From an uncultured Eubacteriales bacterium (lineage in GTDB: Bacteria; Bacillota; Clostridia; Monoglobales; Monoglobaceae), in the NCBI GenBank assembly GCA_905205855.1, contig CAJLFL010000110.1, forward strand, positions 1 to 6,425: 6,425 nt of DNA, given 5' to 3'. Every line of letters starts with the position of its first letter. Position 1 is the stretch's first letter. The translations under genes were made by a program, and so were the position numbers. Positions 1-6,159 of this stretch are shown here, piece by piece. The notes under the pieces are model-generated. The model saw nothing but the letters and a program-made list of their open reading frames with translations, was not told the DNA's origin and made no database searches.

Positions 1-740
1 AGAGAACAGATTTTTTTGATTACCTTTTTCCGAAGTTTAAAATCAGTTTTTTCAAGCTGTACGGCTTTGGTATTAAAGAGATAAATAACCGCCATTACCG
101 CAGATAGTATCTGTCCGAGGACGGTTGCGGCTGCAGCGCCGGTCATGCCCCATTTGAAAATAAAAATAAATATCGGATCAAGTATACAGTTGCAGATCGC
201 GCCGGCAGTCAGCGAAAACATAGCAAAATCGGGACTTCCGTCAGAACGTATAATTGGGTTTATTGCCTGACCAAACATATAAAAAGGTATTCCGAGGGCA
301 ATCCAAAAGAAATATTCGCGTGACAGCTCAAAGGTTTCTTTGTTAACGGTTGCGCCAAAGGCTATCAGAATCGGATTCATAAAAACCAGATATATTGCCA
401 TAAGAACTATGCTGCTTATAATAATGAGCGAAACGGCACTTCCAACGCTCTGTGCAGCCTCTTTTGTGTTACGCGAACCCAGATTTGTGCTGACATAGCT
501 GCAGCAGCCGTCGCCTATCATTGTTGCTATGGCGAGTGCAATGACCGTCAGCGGAAATACTACTGAATTTGCGGCGTTTCCGTAAGAGCCAAGATAGTCC
601 GCGTTGGCAATAAAAATCTGATCTACTATATTGTATAGCGCGCCGACCAAAAGCGAGATTATGCATGGCAAAGCGTATTTTGCCATAAGAGAGGGTACGC
701 CTTGCGTTTCAAGATAGGAATTTGTTTGTACTTGTTTCAT
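1..740 (-). CDS. MATE-family multidrug efflux transporter, N-terminal part (runs off left edge)
   Basis: Inner-membrane antiporter that would export cationic drugs or metabolites in exchange for Na+ or H+. The minus-strand frame is open from ATG 740 to the window edge, giving 246 codons, about half of a typical 450-residue MATE protein. The N-terminus reads MKQVQTNSYLETQG, followed by hydrophobic helices. The segment LVGALYNIVDQIFIAN (about residues 32-47) and the following GNAANSVVFPLTVIALAIATMIGDG are characteristic of the MepA-like branch of MATE. Later helices include FFWIALGIPFYMFGQAINPIIRSDGSP and AICNCILDPIFIFIFKWGMTGAAAATVLGQ, the end of the first six-helix half. ATG 740 is preceded in frame by TGA at 746-744, so no longer start is possible. 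The only good Shine-Dalgarno (AGGAGGT, 777-771) lies 30 nt upstream, with a hairpin in between. The family is clear; the substrate cannot be read from the sequence. Confidence 0.93.
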   Translation of the reverse strand, partial: MKQVQTNSYLETQGVPSLMAKYALPCIISLLVGALYNIVDQIFIANADYLGSYGNAANSVVFPLTVIALAIATMIGDGCCSYVSTNLGSRNTKEAAQSVGSAVSLIIISSIVLMAIYLVFMNPILIAFGATVNKETFELSREYFFWIALGIPFYMFGQAINPIIRSDGSPDFAMFSLTAGAICNCILDPIFIFIFKWGMTGAAAATVLGQILSAVMAVIYLFNTKAVQLEKTDFKLRKKVIKKICS

Positions 741-748
741 GATTCAGA

Positions 749-777
749 CATATCGGTTGTCGATATGCCGACCTCCT
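749..777 (-). promoter_or_regulatory. Distant Shine-Dalgarno plus perfect 7-bp inverted repeat before the MATE start
   Basis: On the minus strand, AAAGGAGGT (AGGAGGT at 777-771) is followed by CATATCG (767-761), loop ACAAC (760-756) and CGATATG (755-749), then ATG at 740-738. Unfolded, the spacing from Shine-Dalgarno to ATG is 30 nt, too long for normal initiation. If the 19-nt hairpin folds, 11 nt remain, close to optimal. The same palindrome could instead be a DNA operator for a TetR- or MarR-type repressor, although its position about 160 bp downstream of the promoter makes that less likely. The inverted repeat is seen directly; its role is inferred. Confidence 0.6.
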
Positions 778-800
778 TTCGTTTTTGCAAATGACGCAAT

Positions 801-825
801 AAAAAAACACGCGCAATCAGCGTGT
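801..825 (-). terminator. Intrinsic terminator inside the MATE leader (attenuator)
   Basis: In the minus-strand RNA, ACACGC (825-820), loop TGATTGC (819-813) and GCGTGT (812-807) form a 6-bp GC-rich stem. It is followed by an uninterrupted run of seven T (807-801, the first in the stem). The element lies between the MATE promoter (934-962) and the MATE Shine-Dalgarno (777-771). Termination here would give a leader of about 125 nt and silence the exporter. No other transcription unit that it could end is visible upstream on this strand, which supports conditional attenuation rather than ordinary gene-end termination. Confidence 0.75.
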
Positions 826-933
826 GCGGAGAATCAATGAAAACGTACAACCGAGCACGCGGCAGACTGCGCTGCGTGTCGTATCTGCATAAAATATGCA
901 TGTATCGTGTCATCAAGCAGTTTATTTATATAA

Positions 934-962
934 ATTATAGCATATCGGGACAAAAAAGTCAA
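934..962 (-). promoter_or_regulatory. Sigma-A promoter of the MATE gene
   Basis: Minus strand: -35 TTGACT (962-957), a 17-nt spacer (956-940) and a consensus -10 TATAAT (939-934). The expected start is near 927. It is divergent from the glyS promoter, with 24 bp between the two -35 boxes. A near-consensus promoter in front of a terminator-bearing leader suggests that control occurs after initiation. Confidence 0.85.
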
Positions 963-986
963 CCGGCAAAAAAACTGTAATAGTGC

Positions 987-1015
987 TTGAATTTCACGGA
1001 CAAATATATTATAAT
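987..1015 (+). promoter_or_regulatory. Sigma-A promoter of the glyS operon
   Basis: -35 TTGAAT (987-992), 17-nt spacer (993-1009) and -10 TATAAT (1010-1015). The predicted start near 1022 gives a 5' untranslated region of only about 50 nt. That UTR carries one small stem, GACGCG (1034-1039) with CGCGTC (1050-1055) across a 10-nt loop, then the Shine-Dalgarno AAAGAGGT (1059-1066) 6 nt before ATG 1073. No T-box fits in this space. Confidence 0.85.
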
Positions 1016-1072
1016 ATAAAAATAACTAAAACAGACGCGTCAAACCGGGCGCGTCGGGAAAGAGGTTGAAAA

Positions 1073-2455
1073 ATGAAAAATACTGAAAAAACTATGGAAA
1101 AAATCGTCGCTTTGTGTAAGGGCAGAGGCTTTGTGTATGCCGGCTCTGAAATATACGGAGGACTTGCAAATACATGGGATTACGGCCCTTTGGGCGTTGA
1201 GTTTAAAAATAACGTAAAACGCGCATGGTGGAAAAAGTTTATACAGGAAAGCCCATACAACGTAGGACTTGACGCGGCTATACTCATGAACCCCGAAACA
1301 TGGGTTGCCTCCGGTCATGTTGGCGGATTTTCCGATCCGCTTATGGATTGTAAGGAGTGTAAGTCACGTTTCCGTGCCGATAAGCTGATTGAGGATGCAA
1401 CCGGTCAGGCGGCAGACGGCTGGAGCGATGCGCAGATGATGCAGTTTATAGAGGATAATAATATTCTTTGCCCGGAATGCGGCAAGCATAACTTTACCGA
1501 TATCCGAAAGTTTAATCTTATGTTTAAAACCTTCCAGGGCGTTACCGAGGACAGCAAGAATGAGATTTTCCTGCGTCCGGAAACCGCCCAGGGTATATTT
1601 GTAAACTTTAAAAATGTTCAGCGTACATCACGTAAAAAAGTGCCTTTCGGTATAGGTCAGATAGGAAAATCCTTCAGAAACGAGATTACTCCGGGTAACT
1701 TTACTTTCCGTACAAGGGAGTTTGAGCAGATGGAGCTTGAGTTCTTCTGCAAGCCGGGTACCGATATGGAATGGTTCAGATACTGGAAGGATTATTGCAA
1801 AAACTTCCTGCTCTCACTCGGCATAGCAGAGGAAAACATCAAGCTGCGTGACCATGAGCAGGAGGAACTGTCGCATTACAGCAATGCAACCACCGATATA
1901 GAATTTATGTTCCCGTTCGGCTGGGGTGAGCTTTGGGGAATAGCAGACCGCACGGACTTTGACCTTAAACAGCACAGCAATCACAGCGGCGAGAAGATGG
2001 AATACAACGATCCCGAAACCGGTGAGAAATACATTCCTTATTGCATAGAGCCGTCACTCGGTGCGGACAGAGTTGCTCTGGCATTTCTTGTTGAGGCATA
2101 TGACGAGGAGGTTATAGACGCCGAGAAGAATGATGTGCGTACAGTTATGCATTTCCATCCGGCTCTTGCGCCGATTAAGGCTGCCGTGCTTCCTCTTTCC
2201 AAAAAGCTTGGTGACAAGGCAAGAGAAATTTATACTCAGCTTTCTGCTGAATTTATGTGCGAATATGATGAAGCCGGAAGTATCGGAAAGCGCTATCGTC
2301 GTCAGGACGAAATCGGAACACCATTCTGTATAACCTATGATTTTGATTCAGAGGAGGACGGCTGCGTAACAATCCGTCACCGTGACAGTATGGAGCAGGA
2401 GAGAGTTAAGATTGAAGATTTGACCGAATATATCAGAAATGCAGTTAAGTTTTAG
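1073..2455 (+). CDS. glyS: Glycine--tRNA ligase, alpha2 dimeric (class II) type
   Basis: Charges tRNA-Gly with glycine in the cytoplasm. The 460 residues match the dimeric, single-chain bacterial and eukaryotic-like GlyRS (also called GlyQS or GRS1 type), not the alpha2beta2 GlyQ/GlyS enzyme. The N-terminus contains GRGFVYAGSEIYGGLANTWDYGPLG (18-41), typical of this class. A zinc-ribbon insertion follows, with CKEC (93-96) and CPEC (133-136). RPETAQGIF (168-176) and motif 2 with FRNEITP and FRTREFEQMELEFF (201-225) form the ATP site. Motif 3 is EPSLGADRVALAFL (326-339). The anticodon-binding domain occupies about 357-456 (HPALAPIK onward, with GKRYRRQDEIGTPFCITYD). ATG 1073 has a Shine-Dalgarno 6 nt upstream. 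The next gene starts 11 nt after the stop, so the two are very likely cotranscribed. Confidence 0.97.
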   Translation: MKNTEKTMEKIVALCKGRGFVYAGSEIYGGLANTWDYGPLGVEFKNNVKRAWWKKFIQESPYNVGLDAAILMNPETWVASGHVGGFSDPLMDCKECKSRFRADKLIEDATGQAADGWSDAQMMQFIEDNNILCPECGKHNFTDIRKFNLMFKTFQGVTEDSKNEIFLRPETAQGIFVNFKNVQRTSRKKVPFGIGQIGKSFRNEITPGNFTFRTREFEQMELEFFCKPGTDMEWFRYWKDYCKNFLLSLGIAEENIKLRDHEQEELSHYSNATTDIEFMFPFGWGELWGIADRTDFDLKQHSNHSGEKMEYNDPETGEKYIPYCIEPSLGADRVALAFLVEAYDEEVIDAEKNDVRTVMHFHPALAPIKAAVLPLSKKLGDKAREIYTQLSAEFMCEYDEAGSIGKRYRRQDEIGTPFCITYDFDSEEDGCVTIRHRDSMEQERVKIEDLTEYIRNAVKF

Positions 2456-2460
2456 AGGTG
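2454..2460 (+). promoter_or_regulatory. Ribosome binding site that decides the decarboxylase start
   Basis: AGAGGTG overlaps the glyS stop codon (TAG, 2453-2455) and sits 6 nt before ATG 2467. The in-frame GTG at 2458 lies inside this Shine-Dalgarno and has none of its own, so ATG 2467 is the preferred start. The overlap with the stop codon suggests translational coupling to glyS. Confidence 0.75.
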
Positions 2461-2466
2461 AATAAT

Positions 2467-3843
2467 ATGTCCCTTTATGACGAACTCAAAACATTCAGAA
2501 ATAAAGACAAAATCAGTTTTCATATACCGGGACACAGATTTGGGCGCGGACTTAATCCGAATTTTCGGCGAAACGGGTTTGCGGTTGATGTGACGGAGTT
2601 TGACGAAACGGATGACCTCCAGCGTCCTAAGGGAATTTTGGCGGATGCACTGAGCCGTGCGGCAGAAGCTTTTGGCGCCGGAGCGACATTTTATGTTACA
2701 AACGGCTCCAGCGGTGCACTTAATGCGGCGATTTACGGCGCGTGCCGCCGCGGTGACAAGCTGATTGTGGACAGAACTTGTCACAGAGCGGTAATTTCCA
2801 CGATAGTAATGCGCGGGATTATCCCTGTTTTTGTTCAGCCGGAATTTGACGAAAAAAACGGATTGTATATAGGAATGACAGCCTTGGCAATACAAAAAGC
2901 GCTTGATGAAACACCGGACGTCTCAGGCGCGGTGGTGACCTCGCCGACATATTACGGAGTTTGCTCAGATATACCGGAAATTTCTGATATTCTGCACAAA
3001 AGGGGAAAGTTTCTGATAGTTGATGAGGCACACGGAGCGCATTTTGCCTTTCATCCGGAGCTGCCGCAGACGGCACTTGAATCAGGCGCTGATATTGTTA
3101 TACAAAGCGCTCATAAAACCCTGCCGGCAATGGGACAGACATCTCTTTTGCATATAGGTAAAGGTTCTTTGCCGCTGCGCAGAAATGTTGAACGTGCACT
3201 AAGGCTGTTTCATACAACAAGTCCGTCGTATATGATGATGGCGTCTGTAGATGAGGCAGTCATACATATGCAAAATGCGGGCAGAGCAGAGTTAAACGAG
3301 ATGATAAAAGAAACGGAAAGCCTTAAAGCGGCTGTAGGAAAGCTGGGAGTGATAGACTTTTTTGACAGCGGAAGCTGCGGAAAAGCACAGGATATGCTGA
3401 GGCTTGTTGCGGATGTCCGCAGAACCGGCAAAAGCGGCACCGAGGTTTCGGAAATATTGAAAAATGAATTCGGTATATACGCCGAGATGTCGGATTTATA
3501 TCATGTAGTGTTTGTCATAACCTGTGCAAATACAAAATCGGATATTGCAGTGCTGAAAAACGCTCTTATACGGATTTCCAAAAAGGAATCGGGAGTATTC
3601 AGCGGCGGTATTCTTAAAGCGTTGCCGGATATAAATCTTGAGATTATGCCGTCCGAGGCATGGGACAGACCGGGCGTTATGATACCGGCTGAAAATGCCG
3701 AGGGGAGAATTTCAGCGGATATTCTGGCGGCGTGTCCGCCTGGAGCGGCAATCCTTGTTCCGGGACAGGTGATAACAAAATCAGATATTGAGTGTATAAA
3801 GCTGTGGGATGCGGCGGAAACAGTTTCTGTGTTGGCAAATTAA
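2467..3843 (+). CDS. Orn/Lys/Arg decarboxylase-fold PLP enzyme, YaaO/SpeA-like
   Basis: Predicted PLP-dependent decarboxylase of a basic amino acid (arginine, lysine or ornithine) that would feed polyamine synthesis. The 458 residues match the short, wingless YaaO/SpeA branch of the fold-type I Orn/Lys/Arg decarboxylases. Early on it has ISFHIPGHRFGRG (16-28; the family has F-PGHK-G) and DVTEFDETDDLQRPKG (41-56). FYVTNGSSGALNAAI (75-89) is the phosphate-binding region, with His106 in RTCHRA. IVDEAHGAHF (184-193) includes the Asp186 that contacts the PLP ring nitrogen. SAHKTLPAMGQ (214-224) carries the Schiff-base Lys217. The C-terminal domain ends with CPPGAAILVPGQVI (423-436), a variant of the family YPPGIP-PGE motif. 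It sits where yaaO sits in Bacillus, upstream of holB and yaaT. The substrate is not resolvable, and a non-canonical role is possible given that tail variant. Confidence 0.9.
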   Translation: MSLYDELKTFRNKDKISFHIPGHRFGRGLNPNFRRNGFAVDVTEFDETDDLQRPKGILADALSRAAEAFGAGATFYVTNGSSGALNAAIYGACRRGDKLIVDRTCHRAVISTIVMRGIIPVFVQPEFDEKNGLYIGMTALAIQKALDETPDVSGAVVTSPTYYGVCSDIPEISDILHKRGKFLIVDEAHGAHFAFHPELPQTALESGADIVIQSAHKTLPAMGQTSLLHIGKGSLPLRRNVERALRLFHTTSPSYMMMASVDEAVIHMQNAGRAELNEMIKETESLKAAVGKLGVIDFFDSGSCGKAQDMLRLVADVRRTGKSGTEVSEILKNEFGIYAEMSDLYHVVFVITCANTKSDIAVLKNALIRISKKESGVFSGGILKALPDINLEIMPSEAWDRPGVMIPAENAEGRISADILAACPPGAAILVPGQVITKSDIECIKLWDAAETVSVLAN

Positions 3844-3898
3844 AAAACCGGCGGCGTCACAAACGGCTTATGAACTGTGGCTTTGTCATCAGCCGAAG

Positions 3899-3905
3899 AA
3901 GGAGG
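3899..3905 (+). promoter_or_regulatory. Ribosome binding site that decides the holB start
   Basis: AAGGAGG lies 7 nt before ATG 3913. A longer in-frame GTG start at 3877 would place this strong Shine-Dalgarno inside the coding region and add 12 residues unlike any delta-prime N-terminus. ATG 3913 also gives the usual MAFENIVGNE opening. Confidence 0.85.
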
Positions 3906-3912
3906 ATGTGAA

Positions 3913-4893
3913 ATGGCTTTTGAAAATATAGTAGGCAATGAATCGGCAAAAAAATTGCTGAGGCATACACTTGATACGGGACGTATCGGTCATGCATATA
4001 TTTTTGAAGGTCAGCGCGGAACGGGACGGCTTTCTATGGCAAGGGCGTTTGCCGCGGCAATTCTAAAAACAGATAAGCCGGAAAGTCATCCGGATTTTAC
4101 GATTGTGACAAATCAGCTTTACGATCCGTCAAAAAAGCAGCAGAATGTTCTTGTCGATACCATTCGCGGTATGAAAAAGGATGTCTATATAAAGCCGTAT
4201 TCCGGCGAAAAAAAAATATATGTGATACCCAAAGCCGATACTATGCAGGCGCCGGCACAGAACAGTATCTTAAAGGTTTTTGAAGAACCGCCGGAGTATT
4301 GCGTTATAATTCTTTTGGCAGAAAATACAAATGCCTTTTTGCCGACTATTATGTCAAGGGCGACGCTGGTCAGACTTAATCCGCCGGAGATAAAAGAAAC
4401 CGCTGCGTATCTGTCAAGTTTGCCGGGGATCAGTACGGAAAAGGCGCAGGGACTTGCCGTCATGAGCGGAGGAATAATAGGAAAGGGATTAGAGCTTGCC
4501 GAGGATAACGAGGCGGCGGAACTGCGTGACAGGGCTTTTGAAAGATTCGGCGCAATGACTTTTGGTTCGATACAAAGCATGTATGGCTTTGTGAGATTTA
4601 TGAAGCAGAATAAAGCGGAGGTATCGTTTATATTTGAAGTTTTGACATCATGCTTTTCAGATTTGCTGCATATGCGGTATTGCGGTGAGGAATATGAAAT
4701 AAAAAACACCGATAAAAAAGAGCTTTTGCGGAAAATTTCGGGCAGACTTACACGAAGGTCGGTGACAGAATTGAATGAAGCGCTGATAAAATATAAAAAT
4801 TTGACAGTGCAAAACGTTAATTATCCGGCAGCCATGCTTTGTATGGCTATGGAATATTGGGAGGCAATACATGATAGAGATAGTAGGAGTTAA
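3913..4893 (+). CDS. holB: DNA polymerase III subunit delta-prime (clamp loader)
   Basis: Structural AAA+ subunit of the clamp loader that, with delta and tau/gamma, loads the beta sliding clamp at the replication fork. The 326 residues begin with MAFENIVGNE and HAYIFEGQRGTGRLSMARAFA (27-47), the degenerate P-loop position. ESHPDF (57-62) matches the family HPD signature. The second subdomain follows, with KKIYVIPKADTMQAPAQNSILKVFEEPPEYCVIILLAEN (100-138) as the Walker B and sensor 1 area. The arginine-finger loop is TIMSRATLVRL (145-155, Arg149). The C-terminal helical collar covers about 200-320. Oddities: the P-loop has Arg39 where an ATPase has Lys, and the four zinc-binding Cys usually found between P-loop and HPD are absent. 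Delta-prime subunits often do not hydrolyse ATP, so function is probably kept. The 3' end overlaps ricT by 23 nt, implying coupling. Confidence 0.92.
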   Translation: MAFENIVGNESAKKLLRHTLDTGRIGHAYIFEGQRGTGRLSMARAFAAAILKTDKPESHPDFTIVTNQLYDPSKKQQNVLVDTIRGMKKDVYIKPYSGEKKIYVIPKADTMQAPAQNSILKVFEEPPEYCVIILLAENTNAFLPTIMSRATLVRLNPPEIKETAAYLSSLPGISTEKAQGLAVMSGGIIGKGLELAEDNEAAELRDRAFERFGAMTFGSIQSMYGFVRFMKQNKAEVSFIFEVLTSCFSDLLHMRYCGEEYEIKNTDKKELLRKISGRLTRRSVTELNEALIKYKNLTVQNVNYPAAMLCMAMEYWEAIHDRDSRS

Positions 4894-6088
4894 ATTTGAC
4901 GGTAGCGGAAAGGTTTATTATTTTGATCCGAACGGACTTAAGCTGGAAAGCGGAACATCGGTTCTGGTCGAAACCTCACGCAGCGTGGAAATGGGAAAGG
5001 TTGTTTCCGGAAACCATACAGTGGCTGAGGATGCAATAGTTGCACCGCTGAAGCCGGTTATACGCATCGCAGAGGAAAGCGACTTTATTCAGGCGGAGGA
5101 AAACAAGCAGAAGGAAAAAGAGGCATTTGATATAGCGGTTGAAAAGATAGCAGAGCATAATCTTGATATGAAGCTTGTCGGCGCGGAATATACATTTGAC
5201 CGCAGCAAGATATTATTCTATTTTACAGCTGACGGCAGAGTTGATTTCAGAGAGCTTGTAAAAAGCCTTGCAGGGATTTTCAGAACTCGTATTGAACTTC
5301 GTCAGATAGGCGTGCGTGACGAGGCAAGACAACTGGGCAGCATAGGTATCTGCGGCAGATTTTTGTGCTGCAGCACATTTCTAAACGACTTCCACCCCGT
5401 TTCGATAAAGATGGCAAAAGAGCAGGGACTTTCCTTGAATCCGACCAAAATATCGGGTGTCTGCGGCAGACTGATGTGCTGTTTGCAGTACGAGCAGAAC
5501 GCCTATGATGATATGCTCAGACGTATGCCGTGCCGCGGAGATAAGGTAGAAACTCCGGACGGAATCGGCGTTGTGGTTGATACGGCAACATTAAAAGGCC
5601 GTGTTAAAGTAAAATTTACGGATGATAACGGCGAGATGACAAAGATAGAGGAATATGTCATCGGTGAGTTTAATCCGCTTGAAAAGGGTAAGCCGGTAAG
5701 ACTGGAAAAGCCGGAGGAAGTTAAGGCTGACAGTGATTTGACAGAGTATGCTGCTTTAGAAGAAACCACTGCAGAGGACGAGCCTGCACCGGCTCAGTCC
5801 CAACAGGAGAAGAAAAAGCCATATAAAGGTGGCGGACATAAACCAAACGGACGTAAAGAGCATCGTTCAGCTGAAAAGCCGAACAGTGAAAACGCTGAGG
5901 AGGCAAAGAAGGACACGGAAAAGGGTGCTGTAAATGCAAATAAGCATCCCAAAAAGGGCAACCGAAACCGTAATCGCAGAAACAGGAACAATAATCGTAA
6001 TGCTGCGGAGAAAAAACAGGAAAGCAAGACTGAAAGTAATCCTGAGTCAAATTCAAAAGGCGGATACAGCGGCGGATACGAAGTATAG
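4871..6088 (+). CDS. ricT: RicT/YaaT, PSP1-domain regulator of RNA maturation, with long basic C-terminal tail
   Basis: In Bacillus, RicT (YaaT) joins RicA (YmcA) and RicF (YlbF) in an iron-sulfur Y-complex that directs RNase Y in mRNA processing and affects sporulation, competence and biofilm. Here the PSP1-type core (about 1-275) has MIEIVGVKFDGSGKVYYFDP at the start, a charged helix at 71-99 and RIELRQIGVRDEARQLGSIG (140-159). Two cysteine motifs follow, GICGRFLCC (159-167) and GVCGRLMCC (196-204), plus Cys221. These are the family's conserved Cys and probable Fe-S ligands. Residues from about 280 to 405 are an extension beyond the usual 270-300-residue length. It starts with an acidic Glu/Asp-rich stretch (286-306), then turns Lys/Gly-rich, then NRNRNRRNRNNNRN (364-377), and ends GGYSGGYEV. 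ATG 4871 has GGGAGG 6 nt upstream inside holB, and the gene overlaps holB by 23 nt. The identity of the core is firm; the tail function is unknown. Confidence 0.93.
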   Translation: MIEIVGVKFDGSGKVYYFDPNGLKLESGTSVLVETSRSVEMGKVVSGNHTVAEDAIVAPLKPVIRIAEESDFIQAEENKQKEKEAFDIAVEKIAEHNLDMKLVGAEYTFDRSKILFYFTADGRVDFRELVKSLAGIFRTRIELRQIGVRDEARQLGSIGICGRFLCCSTFLNDFHPVSIKMAKEQGLSLNPTKISGVCGRLMCCLQYEQNAYDDMLRRMPCRGDKVETPDGIGVVVDTATLKGRVKVKFTDDNGEMTKIEEYVIGEFNPLEKGKPVRLEKPEEVKADSDLTEYAALEETTAEDEPAPAQSQQEKKKPYKGGGHKPNGRKEHRSAEKPNSENAEEAKKDTEKGAVNANKHPKKGNRNRNRRNRNNNRNAAEKKQESKTESNPESNSKGGYSGGYEV

Positions 6089-6133
6089 ATGATAACCGCG
6101 TATTATGATATGACATGACATGAGAAATAATAT

Positions 6134-6159
6134 GCAGGGGCGATACCATCTGCCCCTGC
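6134..6159 (+). repeat. Strong GC-rich hairpin downstream of ricT, possible dispersed intergenic repeat
   Basis: GCAGGGGC (6134-6141) and GCCCCTGC (6152-6159) form a perfect 8-bp stem. GAT/ATC (6142-6144, 6148-6150) can extend it by three pairs over one bulged T, leaving a 3-nt loop. No T-run follows in either direction, so it is not a typical intrinsic terminator. It is 45 nt after the ricT stop. The rest of 6089-6275 shows only weak features: a short ATGAC tandem (about 6110-6122), ACAT-TATAT-ATGT (near 6172-6184) and GTATG/CATAC (6245-6261). A dispersed repeat or an mRNA 3'-end stabiliser are both possible. Confidence 0.5.

Larger units (their letters stand above)
741..927 (-). promoter_or_regulatory. 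Long structured 5' leader of the MATE gene, candidate attenuator or riboswitch
   Basis: From the predicted start near 927 the leader contains a perfect hairpin TGCATA-TTT-TATGCA (900-886). It then has four arms: CACGC (878-874), GCGTG (860-856), CACGC (824-820) and GCGTG (812-808). Pairing 1:2 with 3:4 gives the terminator conformation. Pairing 2:3 would give an antiterminator that destroys the terminator stem. GACACG and GATAC are each repeated on both sides of the first hairpin (911-902 and 885-875). An open frame of 58 codons (913-737) spans the whole leader and overlaps the MATE ATG by ATGA, but no Shine-Dalgarno precedes its start. I do not recognise a known riboswitch class here. The arms are seen directly; the switching is inferred. 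Confidence 0.55.

Noticed and set aside
741..927. Known riboswitch classes (guanidine, preQ1, yybP-ykoY, T-box) for the MATE leader
   Set aside because: None of their diagnostic motifs could be found by eye, so no class name was assigned.
2458..2466. GTG start of the decarboxylase three codons upstream
   Set aside because: The GTG lies within the Shine-Dalgarno of ATG 2467 and has no ribosome binding site of its own.
3877..3912. GTG start of holB twelve codons upstream
   Set aside because: The strong AAGGAGG at 3899-3905 is correctly spaced for ATG 3913, and the extra residues do not resemble a delta-prime N-terminus.
3844..3912. Promoter or terminator between the decarboxylase and holB
   Set aside because: No convincing -35/-10 pair, and only a weak ACAAA/TTTGT stem without a T-run. 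The gap is best read as an untranslated spacer within the operon.
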